Assembly (NCBI GenBank): GCA_028820215.1
Contig: JAPPKD010000120.1
Coordinates: forward strand, 1 to 7,113
DNA length: 7,113 nucleotides
From: Spirochaetaceae bacterium
GTDB lineage: Bacteria; Spirochaetota; Spirochaetia; SZUA-6; Bin103
Direction of reading: 5' to 3'
Shown here: piece after piece, positions 1-5,277 of the stretch
How the letters are laid out: each line of letters starts with the position of its first letter
Numbering within the stretch: position 1 is the stretch's first letter
Made by a program: the position numbers and the translations under genes
Notes under the pieces: model-generated
The model's database searches: none
What the model saw: only the letters and a program-made list of their open reading frames with translations
What the model was told of the DNA's origin: nothing

Positions 1-1605
1 GAGGAGATGGACCGCATCGGCGGCCAGGAGCTGTCGCTGCCGGTGGTGCACCCGGCCGACCTGTGGCAGGCCACCGGGCGCTGGCACCAGGTCGACGCCA
101 CCCTGGCGCGGTTCCGCGACCGCCGCGCGCGCGACCTGGTGCTGGCCATGACCCACGAGGAGGCGGTGGCGTTCCACGCGGCGTCCGAGATCACCTCCTA
201 CCGCCAGCTCCCGGCCCTGGTGTACCAGGTGCAGACCAAGTTCCGCGACGAGCTGCGCCCGCGCGGCGGGCTGATCCGGGTGCGCGAGTTCCGGATGAAG
301 GACTCCTACTCGCTGGACCGCGACCAGGCCGGACTGGAGCGCCAGTACCGCGCCCACTACGAGGCCTACGGACGCATCGGCCGGCGGGTCGGCGTGCCGC
401 TTACCGCGGTGCGCAGCGACACCGGCATGATGGGCGGCGCGGTCGCGCACGAGTTCATGTACCTCACCCCCGCCGGCGAGGACAGTCTCGCGCTCTGCGA
501 CAAGTGCGGTTACGCGGCCAACCGCGACATCGCCGAGTTTGCCCTGCAACCTGCCGCCGCCGAGCCGGCAGCGCTGGAGGAGGTGCACACCCCCGGAACC
601 GCGACCATCGGCGATCTTGCCGCGTACCTGGACATCGCACCGCAACAGACGGCCAAAATGGTGTTCTACGCCGCCGCCGCGACCGATGCCGGCGGAGCCG
701 GTGATGCGTCCGGGACCGGCGCGGAACACGTCATGGTGGTGGCGGCAATCGTGCGCGGCGACCTGGAGGTCAATCCGATCCAGGTGCAGAACCTCGCCGG
801 GGTGGGGGAGCTGCGCCCCGCCCACGACGAGGAGATCGCCGCCACCGGCATGGTGCCGGGGTTCGCGTCGCCGGTGGGTATCGATCCGGGAGCGGCGATC
901 TTCGTGGTGGACCGCCAGGTGGCGGAGAGCACCAACCTGGTGATGGGCGCCAACCGCACCGACTACCACCTGCGCAACGTGTGCTGCGGGCGCGACTACC
1001 AGCCGACGGTGGTGGGCCCGGTGGCCGCCGCCTTCGACGGGGCGCCGTGCGCCTCCTGCGGCAACCCGCTGCGGCTCGCCCGCGGCGTCGAGGTGGGCAA
1101 CATATTCCAGCTCGGCACCCGCTACTCCGACGCGCTGGAGGCGCGCTTCACCGATGAGGCCGGCTCGGCCCATCCGGTGGTGATGGGATCGTACGGCATC
1201 GGCCTGGAGCGGCTGCTGGCCTGCGTGGCCGAGGAACACCGCGATGAGCACGGCCTGCTGCTGCCGGTGTCGGTGGCCCCGTACCAGGTCGCCCTGGTAG
1301 CCCTGGCGCGCAAGGAAGAGACCTGGCAGGCGGCCGAGCGCGTGTTCGCCGACCTGGTGGCCGCCGGCATCGAGGTGCTGTACGACGACCGCCGCGGCCT
1401 GAGCGCCGGCGTCAAGTTCAACGACGCCGACCTGCGCGGCCTGCCGCTCCGGGTGGTTGTCGGCGAGCGCTCACTGGCAGCCGGCGGCGCCGAGCTGTCA
1501 CACCGCGGCCGGCGCGACCGCCGCACCGTCCCCTTGAACGCCCTGCCCGACACGCTGCACGAAGAAATCGCGGCGCTGCACGCCCCCTTCACCTTTGCGC
1601 CATAG
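1..1605 (+). CDS. proS: Proline--tRNA ligase (class II, bacterial type with editing insertion), 5'-truncated by window edge
   Basis: Charges tRNA-Pro with proline in the cytoplasm. The frame is open from base 1 (Glu-Glu-Met-Asp...), so the ATG at base 7 is internal. Compared with E. coli ProRS, about 60 N-terminal residues lie off the window. Visible class II features: the motif 1 tail (LPVVHPADLW), the TxE motif THE at 151-159, motif 2 from FRDELRPR at 241 to the RMKDSYS segment, and motif 3 GSYGIGLER at 1186-1212. The YbaK-like insertion domain that hydrolyses mischarged Ala-tRNA-Pro spans roughly 550-950. It keeps the lysine equivalent to E. coli K279 (655-657) and a GxxxP motif (859-873). 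The C-terminal anticodon-binding domain runs from about 1267 to the stop. Two CxxC pairs (496-507 and 1048-1059) flank the insertion domain and could bind a metal; E. coli ProRS lacks the first, and the pairing is my inference. An Ala/Gly-rich loop at about 667-729 interrupts the editing domain. Identity is very secure. Confidence 0.97.
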   Translation, partial: EEMDRIGGQELSLPVVHPADLWQATGRWHQVDATLARFRDRRARDLVLAMTHEEAVAFHAASEITSYRQLPALVYQVQTKFRDELRPRGGLIRVREFRMKDSYSLDRDQAGLERQYRAHYEAYGRIGRRVGVPLTAVRSDTGMMGGAVAHEFMYLTPAGEDSLALCDKCGYAANRDIAEFALQPAAAEPAALEEVHTPGTATIGDLAAYLDIAPQQTAKMVFYAAAATDAGGAGDASGTGAEHVMVVAAIVRGDLEVNPIQVQNLAGVGELRPAHDEEIAATGMVPGFASPVGIDPGAAIFVVDRQVAESTNLVMGANRTDYHLRNVCCGRDYQPTVVGPVAAAFDGAPCASCGNPLRLARGVEVGNIFQLGTRYSDALEARFTDEAGSAHPVVMGSYGIGLERLLACVAEEHRDEHGLLLPVSVAPYQVALVALARKEETWQAAERVFADLVAAGIEVLYDDRRGLSAGVKFNDADLRGLPLRVVVGERSLAAGGAELSHRGRRDRRTVPLNALPDTLHEEIAALHAPFTFAP

Positions 1606-1645
1606 CATGCCCGAGCGCTTCTCTTGAAGTAGACTTGACCCCGCG

Positions 1646-1680
1646 ATCAGGAGCCGCATTGTTGTAGGTAGGTTCCTGAT
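1646..1680. repeat. Inverted repeat 41 bases after proS, possible terminator stem
   Basis: ATCAGGA (1646-1652) is the exact reverse complement of TCCTGAT (1674-1680). The stem extends inward by a G-T wobble and two C-G pairs, giving ten pairs around a 15-base loop. The position just after the proS stop fits a transcription end, but the loop is large and no T-run follows, so it is not a standard intrinsic terminator. It could also be a protein-binding site or chance. Confidence 0.25.
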
Positions 1681-1720
1681 ACATAGACTCTGACCTCAAC
1701 GGAGGCTCTGTCCGTCGCGG

Positions 1721-1800
1721 TCTCAACAATCTGATAACTACAAATCTGATACTGACAGTTTTAGTCTGGTAATTTCTTACTCCTAATCTATTTGTACACA
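1721..1800. promoter_or_regulatory. AT-rich region upstream of brnT with repeated AATCTGATA-like motifs
   Basis: Only 25 of these 80 bases are G or C, in sharp contrast to proS. AATCTGATA occurs exactly at 1728-1736 and 1743-1751. A related AGTCTGGTA is at 1763-1771 and a weaker AATCTATTT at 1785-1793. Start-to-start distances are 15, 20 and 22 bases. The brnTA promoter should lie here, since the gap between proS and brnT has no other gene. CTGACA at 1752-1757 matches five of six -35 bases, but I find no good -10 at 16-18 bases, so I do not fix a promoter. BrnA-type antitoxins repress their own operon, so the repeats are candidate operator half-sites; this is inference. Confidence 0.35.
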
Positions 1801-1854
1801 CTTGGGGGATCAGAGCCACTCCCGGGATTCCGCAGTTGAGAGTGAGGAATCAGA

Positions 1855-2151
1855 ATGGCACCGACGTATGAGTGGGATCCGGCGAAGCGGCTGTCCAATA
1901 TTGCCAAGCACGCCGGGACCGACTTCGTCTTGGTCAGCGACTTTGAGTGGTCAACGGCTCAGACCGTCAGGAGTGACCGTAGCGGCGAAGTGCGCTATAG
2001 TTCCATTGGCTACATCGGGCCTCGGCTTCACGTAGTGATTTATACGGTGCGCGACGGTGCGCGACGTATCATTAGCCTGCGCAAGGCCAACAAGCGGGAG
2101 GAAGAAAATTATGCCACCGCTCAAGCCGGACCATATCAGTCCGACGGATGA
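1855..2151 (+). CDS. brnT: BrnT family toxin (type II toxin-antitoxin, RelE-fold ribonuclease)
   Basis: A 98-residue protein matching the BrnT family (DUF497) along its length. It has the N-terminal signature EWDPAKRLSNIAKHAG (residues 5-20), central strands RYSSIGYIG and LHVVIYTV, and the C-terminal family hallmark RIISLRKANKREEENYA. The family is known from Brucella abortus: BrnT is a RelE-like ribonuclease that cleaves RNA and inhibits translation until BrnA neutralises it. The ATG at 1855 is chosen because GAGGA at 1844-1848 sits six bases upstream and the WDP motif comes at once, as usual. The last 41 bases overlap brnA, so the two are co-translated. G+C content is lower than in the flanking genes, suggesting horizontal acquisition. 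Length and motifs look intact, so the toxin is probably functional. Confidence 0.93.
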   Translation: MAPTYEWDPAKRLSNIAKHAGTDFVLVSDFEWSTAQTVRSDRSGEVRYSSIGYIGPRLHVVIYTVRDGARRIISLRKANKREEENYATAQAGPYQSDG

Positions 2152-2434
2152 CGAGAACGCTGCTATCAACGCCGGCATCGCAGCCGACCCTGACACGTTC
2201 GAATTGGACGCCGAGTGGTTCAGGCGTGCACGTCCCGCCATCGAAGTCGATCCTGGTTTAGCGACGTATCGCCGTGATGCGAATGACAGTCTGAAGTCTG
2301 CGCGGAGGGAGCGCATTACGATCATCTTGGACTCCGACATTGCACAGCACTTCCGGTCCACCGGGAGCGGCTGGCAGGCTCGGCTGAACGAGACATTGCG
2401 TCGTGCCGTGTTCGGCACGGGCAGTCGAGCATAA
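2111..2434 (+). CDS. brnA: BrnA family antitoxin (DUF4415, ribbon-helix-helix)
   Basis: A 107-residue partner of BrnT. The N-terminal half is acidic and contains the stretch DAEWFRRARPAIEVDP common in this antitoxin group. The C-terminal half is the DUF4415 ribbon-helix-helix domain: strand RITIILDSDI, then HFRSTGSGWQARLNETLRRAV. In this family the N-terminal part blocks the toxin and the RHH dimer binds the operon promoter. The ATG at 2111 is preferred over an in-frame ATG at 2057 because GGAGG lies at 2097-2101, nine bases upstream, and because toxin-first overlap is the usual BrnTA layout. The overlap with brnT is 41 bases, longer than the 1-20 bases often seen in such pairs. Transcription probably comes from upstream of brnT. 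It is followed by GC-rich palindromes and a convergent antitoxin gene. Confidence 0.9.
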   Translation: MPPLKPDHISPTDDENAAINAGIAADPDTFELDAEWFRRARPAIEVDPGLATYRRDANDSLKSARRERITIILDSDIAQHFRSTGSGWQARLNETLRRAVFGTGSRA

Positions 2435-2465
2435 CCCTGCAAGGGGTCGCCGGACAGTCCGGCGG
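2435..2465. terminator. GC-rich palindrome directly after brnA, possible bidirectional terminator
   Basis: CGCCGGAC (2448-2455) and GTCCGGCG (2457-2464) form a perfect inverted repeat around one central A. As RNA this gives a seven-pair stem with a three-base loop, extendable by a wobble at 2447/2465. A smaller CCCT-GCA-AGGG hairpin at 2435-2445 precedes it, starting on the base after the brnA stop. The site lies between two convergent genes, which suits a terminator, but there is no T-run on either side. A REP-like element or recombination scar is the alternative. Confidence 0.3.
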
Positions 2466-2490
2466 GAGCGCCGCGGTTCGGATGGCGCCC

Positions 2491-2504
2491 TCGCCAGATG
2501 GCGA
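2491..2504. repeat. Short inverted repeat TCGCCA-GA-TGGCGA
   Basis: Two perfect six-base arms face each other around a GA centre, 26 bases after the palindrome that follows brnA. It sits just where the sequence downstream of the antitoxin stops resembling a PIN toxin. In such GC-rich DNA a six-base palindrome may be chance. Confidence 0.2.
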
Positions 2505-2543
2505 CGCCGCCGACTCGTCAACCACGAACGCGGAGCGGATCAC
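2505..2543 (-). pseudogene. Remnant of a PIN-domain (VapC-like) toxin: first ~13 codons only
   Basis: A GTG at 2543 overlaps the stop of the antitoxin gene by four bases (GTGA), the typical VapB/VapC junction. The reading frame starts V-I-R-S-A-F-V-V-D-E-S-A-A. This resembles the first strand of a PIN domain (hydrophobic FVVD with the first metal-binding Asp, here residue 9 at 2517-2519). After that the frame becomes Pro/Ala/Gly/Arg-rich with no PIN character. It also runs into brnA on the opposite strand, leaving no room for a ~130-residue toxin. I infer the toxin was deleted from its second helix onward, perhaps when the brnTA block arrived. The match is short, so it could be chance. Confidence 0.35.
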
Positions 2544-2770
2544 CCCAGTTGCTCTTCGCGTCCGGCTCGCTCCAGTTCCAGCATTTGTGCTGCCGGGACG
2601 CCGAGTTTCGTAGACGGACGTCCGGCGAATCGTCCCTGCCACTCTTGGCGCGCGAGTTCGCGTTCTACCGCGTCCAGTACCACCTCGCTCATTGTTCGCC
2701 TGCTCGCACGCGAGTGTCGGCGCAGGCGTTCGTGGAGTTCCGGGGGCACATTCTTGACCAGGAGGTCCAT
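2540..2770 (-). CDS. Orphan VapB/FitA-like ribbon-helix-helix antitoxin
   Basis: A 76-residue protein with an N-terminal ribbon-helix-helix DNA-binding domain: strand DLLVKNVP (2-9), helix ELHERLRRHSRAS (11-23), then RTMSEVVLDAVERELA (25-40). A basic linker and a C-terminal toxin-binding tail follow (AAQMLELERAGREE, 60-73), as in VapB/FitA partners of PIN-domain ribonucleases. The ATG at 2770 is supported by GAGGA at 2775-2779, four bases upstream. The frame stays open further upstream, but that extension is Pro-rich and not antitoxin-like. A weak extended -10-like TGTTATATG lies at 2779-2787, very close to the start. The gene is 86 bases after the GNAT gene on the same strand and could be read through from it. 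No intact toxin follows, so it is either a solitary regulator or protection against related toxins. Confidence 0.82.
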   Translation of the reverse strand: MDLLVKNVPPELHERLRRHSRASRRTMSEVVLDAVERELARQEWQGRFAGRPSTKLGVPAAQMLELERAGREEQLG

Positions 2771-2856
2771 GGGATCCTCATATAACATGACGGGAGAGTG
2801 GCGGGGGGACAAGGCGAGCCCACCGATGCCGCCGTCAACTTCGGGTAGCGAGGCGG

Positions 2857-4005
2857 TCAGAGGCGGTCGGCGGAGGGGATGTGGAAGGGGAGGGGGCACC
2901 ATGAGCCGAGGGCGGCGGGGACCGCGGCGGGCGCGGGGAATGCGCCGGGCAGCGGGCCGCCGAGGGCGCGCAGGGCTTCCGCGGCGGTGAGCCGGATGTG
3001 CGGCTCGGCGTCGGTAGGCTCACAGACGGCCTCGGCGCCGTGCACCCACAGCCGCAGGCGGCCGTCGCCGGCGATCTCGACTACCGCCTCGCCGGCGGGC
3101 AGGGGCTCGGAGCGCGCCCGCTCGGCGAGCAGCGCGGCCAGCACGGCGGGCCAGTCGAATACCTGCCAGTTGCCGCAGCACTGCACGCGCGTGGAGTCCG
3201 CCAGCGCGCCGAGCCGGCGGGCCAGGGCGTGCTGCCAGGGCGAGACCGCTACCTTCACCCGCGGCGCGGACCGGTCTGCGCGCCAGGCCGCGGCCACCCG
3301 CACCGCCGTGGCCGCGTCTGCGGCGACCAGTTCGGTGACGGTGCTCCGATCGCGGGCCGCCACCAGGTAGGCGACCAGTTTCTCCCGCTCCATGGCCGCG
3401 TACAGGGCGCCGCCCCAGCTCGCACAGATGCGCGGCAACTCCGCCGGCGGCCGCCGCCAGTGCACGCGCTGGCCGGCGTGCAGCCGCGCGGCCTGCTCCA
3501 GCAGCGCATCGCCCTCCCGCAGCCGCCGGAACCGCATCCCGCCCGCGTCGATGCCGGCGACGGCGAAGTCGCGCTCGGTGAGCTGGAAGCTGACCTCGGC
3601 GCCGGCGCGCTCGTAGCCGAAGTGGCGGTAGCGGTGGCCGAGGCCGTCCAGCCAGGACAGGTGGCAGCCGGCCGCCCGCGCCTCGGCCACGCAGCGCCCG
3701 ACCACGGCGCGCATCAGGCCGCGGCCGCGGTGGCGCGGGTGGGTGGCGACGGCGCCGATGCCGGCCACCCGCAGCGCGGTTTCGCCGACCTGCCAGGTCA
3801 ACGGGTAGCTGCCGGCCAGCGCCACCAGGGCGCCGTCCTCGCGTACGCCCCAGTGGCAGCGCACCAGCTCCGGCTCGGGCCGGTACAGCTTCGGCAGCAT
3901 GGTCTCGAAATCGTGCGGCCCGTAGGTATGGCTGAACACGAAGTTGATGAGGTCGATCGCCTGCGCGAACTCGTCCGCCTGCAGCCGCACCACGGTCCAG
4001 CTCAT
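2857..4005 (-). CDS. GNAT family N-acetyltransferase, Eis-like three-domain type
   Basis: A 382-residue cytosolic protein that probably transfers an acetyl group from acetyl-CoA to an amine; the substrate is not predictable. Domain 1 (about 1-150) is a GNAT fold with the acetyl-CoA pyrophosphate loop R91-H-R-G-R-G96 following the strand GIGAVATHP, then HRYRHFGYERAG (124-135), a motif seen in Eis-like proteins. A degenerate second GNAT-like domain covers about 155-280. The last part, with VVEIAGDGRLRLWVHG (308-323) and HIRLTAAEALRALGG (336-350), resembles the SCP2-like domain. Order and total length match the Eis family (about 400 residues), whose mycobacterial member acetylates aminoglycosides; family resemblance alone does not imply resistance here. 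The ATG overlaps the stop of the propeller gene (ATGA), with GGAG at 4014-4017, so the two are coupled. The C-terminus is Pro/Ala-rich. Confidence 0.85.
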   Translation of the reverse strand: MSWTVVRLQADEFAQAIDLINFVFSHTYGPHDFETMLPKLYRPEPELVRCHWGVREDGALVALAGSYPLTWQVGETALRVAGIGAVATHPRHRGRGLMRAVVGRCVAEARAAGCHLSWLDGLGHRYRHFGYERAGAEVSFQLTERDFAVAGIDAGGMRFRRLREGDALLEQAARLHAGQRVHWRRPPAELPRICASWGGALYAAMEREKLVAYLVAARDRSTVTELVAADAATAVRVAAAWRADRSAPRVKVAVSPWQHALARRLGALADSTRVQCCGNWQVFDWPAVLAALLAERARSEPLPAGEAVVEIAGDGRLRLWVHGAEAVCEPTDAEPHIRLTAAEALRALGGPLPGAFPAPAAVPAALGSWCPLPFHIPSADRL

Positions 4006-5120
4006 CGCACCAGCTCCGCCAGCGGCACCACCGCCAGGTCGATGTTGTTGACGTTCGGGGACGATCCCGCCGAGTGGATCACGTAGACCTCGCCGTGCGA
4101 CTCGATCAGGTGCGGGTAGGCCAGGTTGGCCATGTCCGCGCGGCCCCGCGGCGACGGCGTGCGCTCGATGTCGCGCAGCAGGTACATCCGGTCGAATATG
4201 CGCGCGCCGGGTTCGCCGAGGGCGATGGTGAGGTAGCGGCGCCGGTTGCCGTGGTCGTAGACGCAGTTGCCGACCAGGTAGCGGTGGCCGGTCGACAGCA
4301 CGCCGCAGTAGGGCTTGGAGATGGTCATCGGCAGGTTGGTCTCCACCGCCGTGCTCCAGGTTTCGCCGTGGTCGTCGCTGACGCTCAGCATGGCGTAGGT
4401 AACGTGCGGGTTCCACGGCGCCTGGTTGCGAATCACCTGGTAGACCCGGCTGCCGGCGACCCAGCAGGTCGCCTCGTTGCCCATCAGCCCTCCCTGCGGG
4501 GTGTGCAGCACCCGCCAGCGGCGCAAGTCGTTGCCGTCGCTGATCGCGATGGCGGCCAGGAAGTCCTTGTTCATGCCGGTGGTGATCCAGTTGCCGTTGG
4601 CCATCCGTTCCGGCTCCCGGTAGGGCCAGAAGTTGTCGGCCACCACGCCCTGTGGCTGCCAGCGGCCCGCGGCTTCGTCCAGCGTCCAGGCGCACGTGCG
4701 CAGGCCGCGGAAGCGGTTGTAGAAGGTGCGTCCGGGCGGCGGCGGGAACGGGTTGTCGCCGAACTGGGCATGCAGCGCCCACAGCACACCGTCGCGGGCG
4801 ATGAACTCGCCGTGGCTGTAGCCGGTGCCGGGCGGCGGGGTCGCCATGATCTCGGGCGCGCTCCAGGTCGCGCCCCGGTCGGCGCTGGTCTGCACCAGGA
4901 CGGTCTCGCCGGCGGTGTTCTCCTTGCGCTTGTTGGCCGCGTAGGAAACGTACAGGGTGTCGCCGTACTCGTAGATGGCCGCGCCGTGGTGGAACTGGTA
5001 GCCGTCGACGTAGGGGTCGTACGGCTTCACGGTGCTCAGGCGGACGTTGGCGAGCGGCTCGATCTCCCCTCCCGACGGCAGCGGGACGCCGGGGTCCCAC
5101 AGAATCGAATCGTTGTCCAC
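4002..5120 (-). CDS. BNR-repeat / sialidase-fold beta-propeller protein
   Basis: A 372-residue protein with two clear Asp-box motifs (SxDxGxTW): SADRGATW at 79-86 and SDDHGETW at 248-255. Intervening aromatic repeats such as GDTLYVSY and HGEVYVIHS suggest a six-bladed sialidase-type propeller. Such proteins include exo-sialidases and other glycan-active enzymes. I see no FRIP motif and cannot place the Arg triad, so the substrate is open. No signal peptide or membrane segment is visible, implying action in the cytoplasm on an imported sugar. The GTG at 5120 is chosen because AAGGAGG (5127-5133) lies six bases upstream. An in-frame ATG at 5165 would add 15 basic residues and has no such site, and an ATG two bases inside the spacer is in another frame. 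It is divergent from the sugar permeases and translationally coupled to the acetyltransferase gene downstream. Confidence 0.82.
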   Translation of the reverse strand: MDNDSILWDPGVPLPSGGEIEPLANVRLSTVKPYDPYVDGYQFHHGAAIYEYGDTLYVSYAANKRKENTAGETVLVQTSADRGATWSAPEIMATPPPGTGYSHGEFIARDGVLWALHAQFGDNPFPPPPGRTFYNRFRGLRTCAWTLDEAAGRWQPQGVVADNFWPYREPERMANGNWITTGMNKDFLAAIAISDGNDLRRWRVLHTPQGGLMGNEATCWVAGSRVYQVIRNQAPWNPHVTYAMLSVSDDHGETWSTAVETNLPMTISKPYCGVLSTGHRYLVGNCVYDHGNRRRYLTIALGEPGARIFDRMYLLRDIERTPSPRGRADMANLAYPHLIESHGEVYVIHSAGSSPNVNNIDLAVVPLAELVR

Positions 5121-5129
5121 GGCATGCCT

Positions 5130-5151
5130 CCTTGCGCGTCCCTTGCGCGCC
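5130..5151. repeat. Tandem 11-base direct repeat (CCTTGCGCG core) in the leader of the propeller gene
   Basis: CCTTGCGCGTC (5130-5140) is followed at once by CCTTGCGCGCC (5141-5151), ten of eleven bases identical, one helical turn apart. The first copy overlaps the ribosome-binding site of the propeller gene on the minus strand. It could be an operator in the divergent region or simple sequence slippage. Confidence 0.3.
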
Positions 5152-5183
5152 GTTCCGTTGCACACGGATGCACCGTCGCGCGC

Positions 5184-5211
5184 TGGACAGGAGCGAAGTA
5201 TGGGCCATAAT
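5184..5211 (+). promoter_or_regulatory. Sigma70-type promoter for the permease operon
   Basis: TGGACA (5184-5189) and CATAAT (5206-5211) each match five of six consensus bases and are separated by 16 bases. Transcription would begin near 5218, a few bases before the strong Shine-Dalgarno at 5224-5231. It is the best promoter match I found in the window and lies in the divergent gap between the propeller gene and the permeases. I found no equally good promoter facing the propeller gene. Confidence 0.5.
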
Positions 5212-5223
5212 CAAGCCTCACGC

Positions 5224-5277
5224 TAAGGAGGAGCGGTGCCGGAGCGACCCGACTGCCCGAAACCTGCCCAGACATGA
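5224..5277 (+). CDS. Possible 13-codon leader ORF with strong RBS, overlapping permease start
   Basis: TAAGGAGG at 5224-5231 is the only strong Shine-Dalgarno upstream of the first permease, but it lies 42 bases from the permease ATG. Four bases after it, a GTG at 5236 opens a frame V-P-E-R-P-D-C-P-K-P-A-Q-T ending in TGA at 5275-5277. That stop overlaps the permease ATG (ATGA at 5274-5277). This geometry suggests ribosomes load on the leader and re-initiate at the permease. The peptide has no run of one amino acid, so classical attenuation is not implied. An alternative is a one-base error or frameshift that split the true permease N-terminus. Coordinates include the ribosome-binding site; the coding part is 5236-5277. 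Confidence 0.4.

Noticed and set aside
1752..1780. Candidate brnTA promoter with CTGACA as -35
   Set aside because: Hexamers at 16-18 bases downstream match the -10 consensus in three positions at most, so I do not call a promoter there.
1589..1819. Minus-strand 76-codon open frame across the gap between proS and brnT
   Set aside because: No recognisable domain, no ribosome-binding site seen, and it covers a region whose AT-richness and repeats fit an upstream control region better. A remnant of a mobile element cannot be excluded.
2998..5210. Long plus-strand open frames opposite the acetyltransferase and propeller genes (2998-4086 and 4074-5210)
   Set aside because: They are rich in Arg, Ala, Gly, Val and His with no domain signature, as expected opposite GC-rich codons, while the minus strand encodes recognisable GNAT and Asp-box proteins with good ribosome-binding sites.
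4006..5214. Minus-strand extension of the acetyltransferase frame upstream of 4005, which would give a 785-residue fusion
   Set aside because: The extension is an out-of-frame shadow of the propeller gene, Arg/Pro-rich and without motifs. The ATGA overlap and the GNAT domain beginning right after the ATG at 4005 mark the true start.
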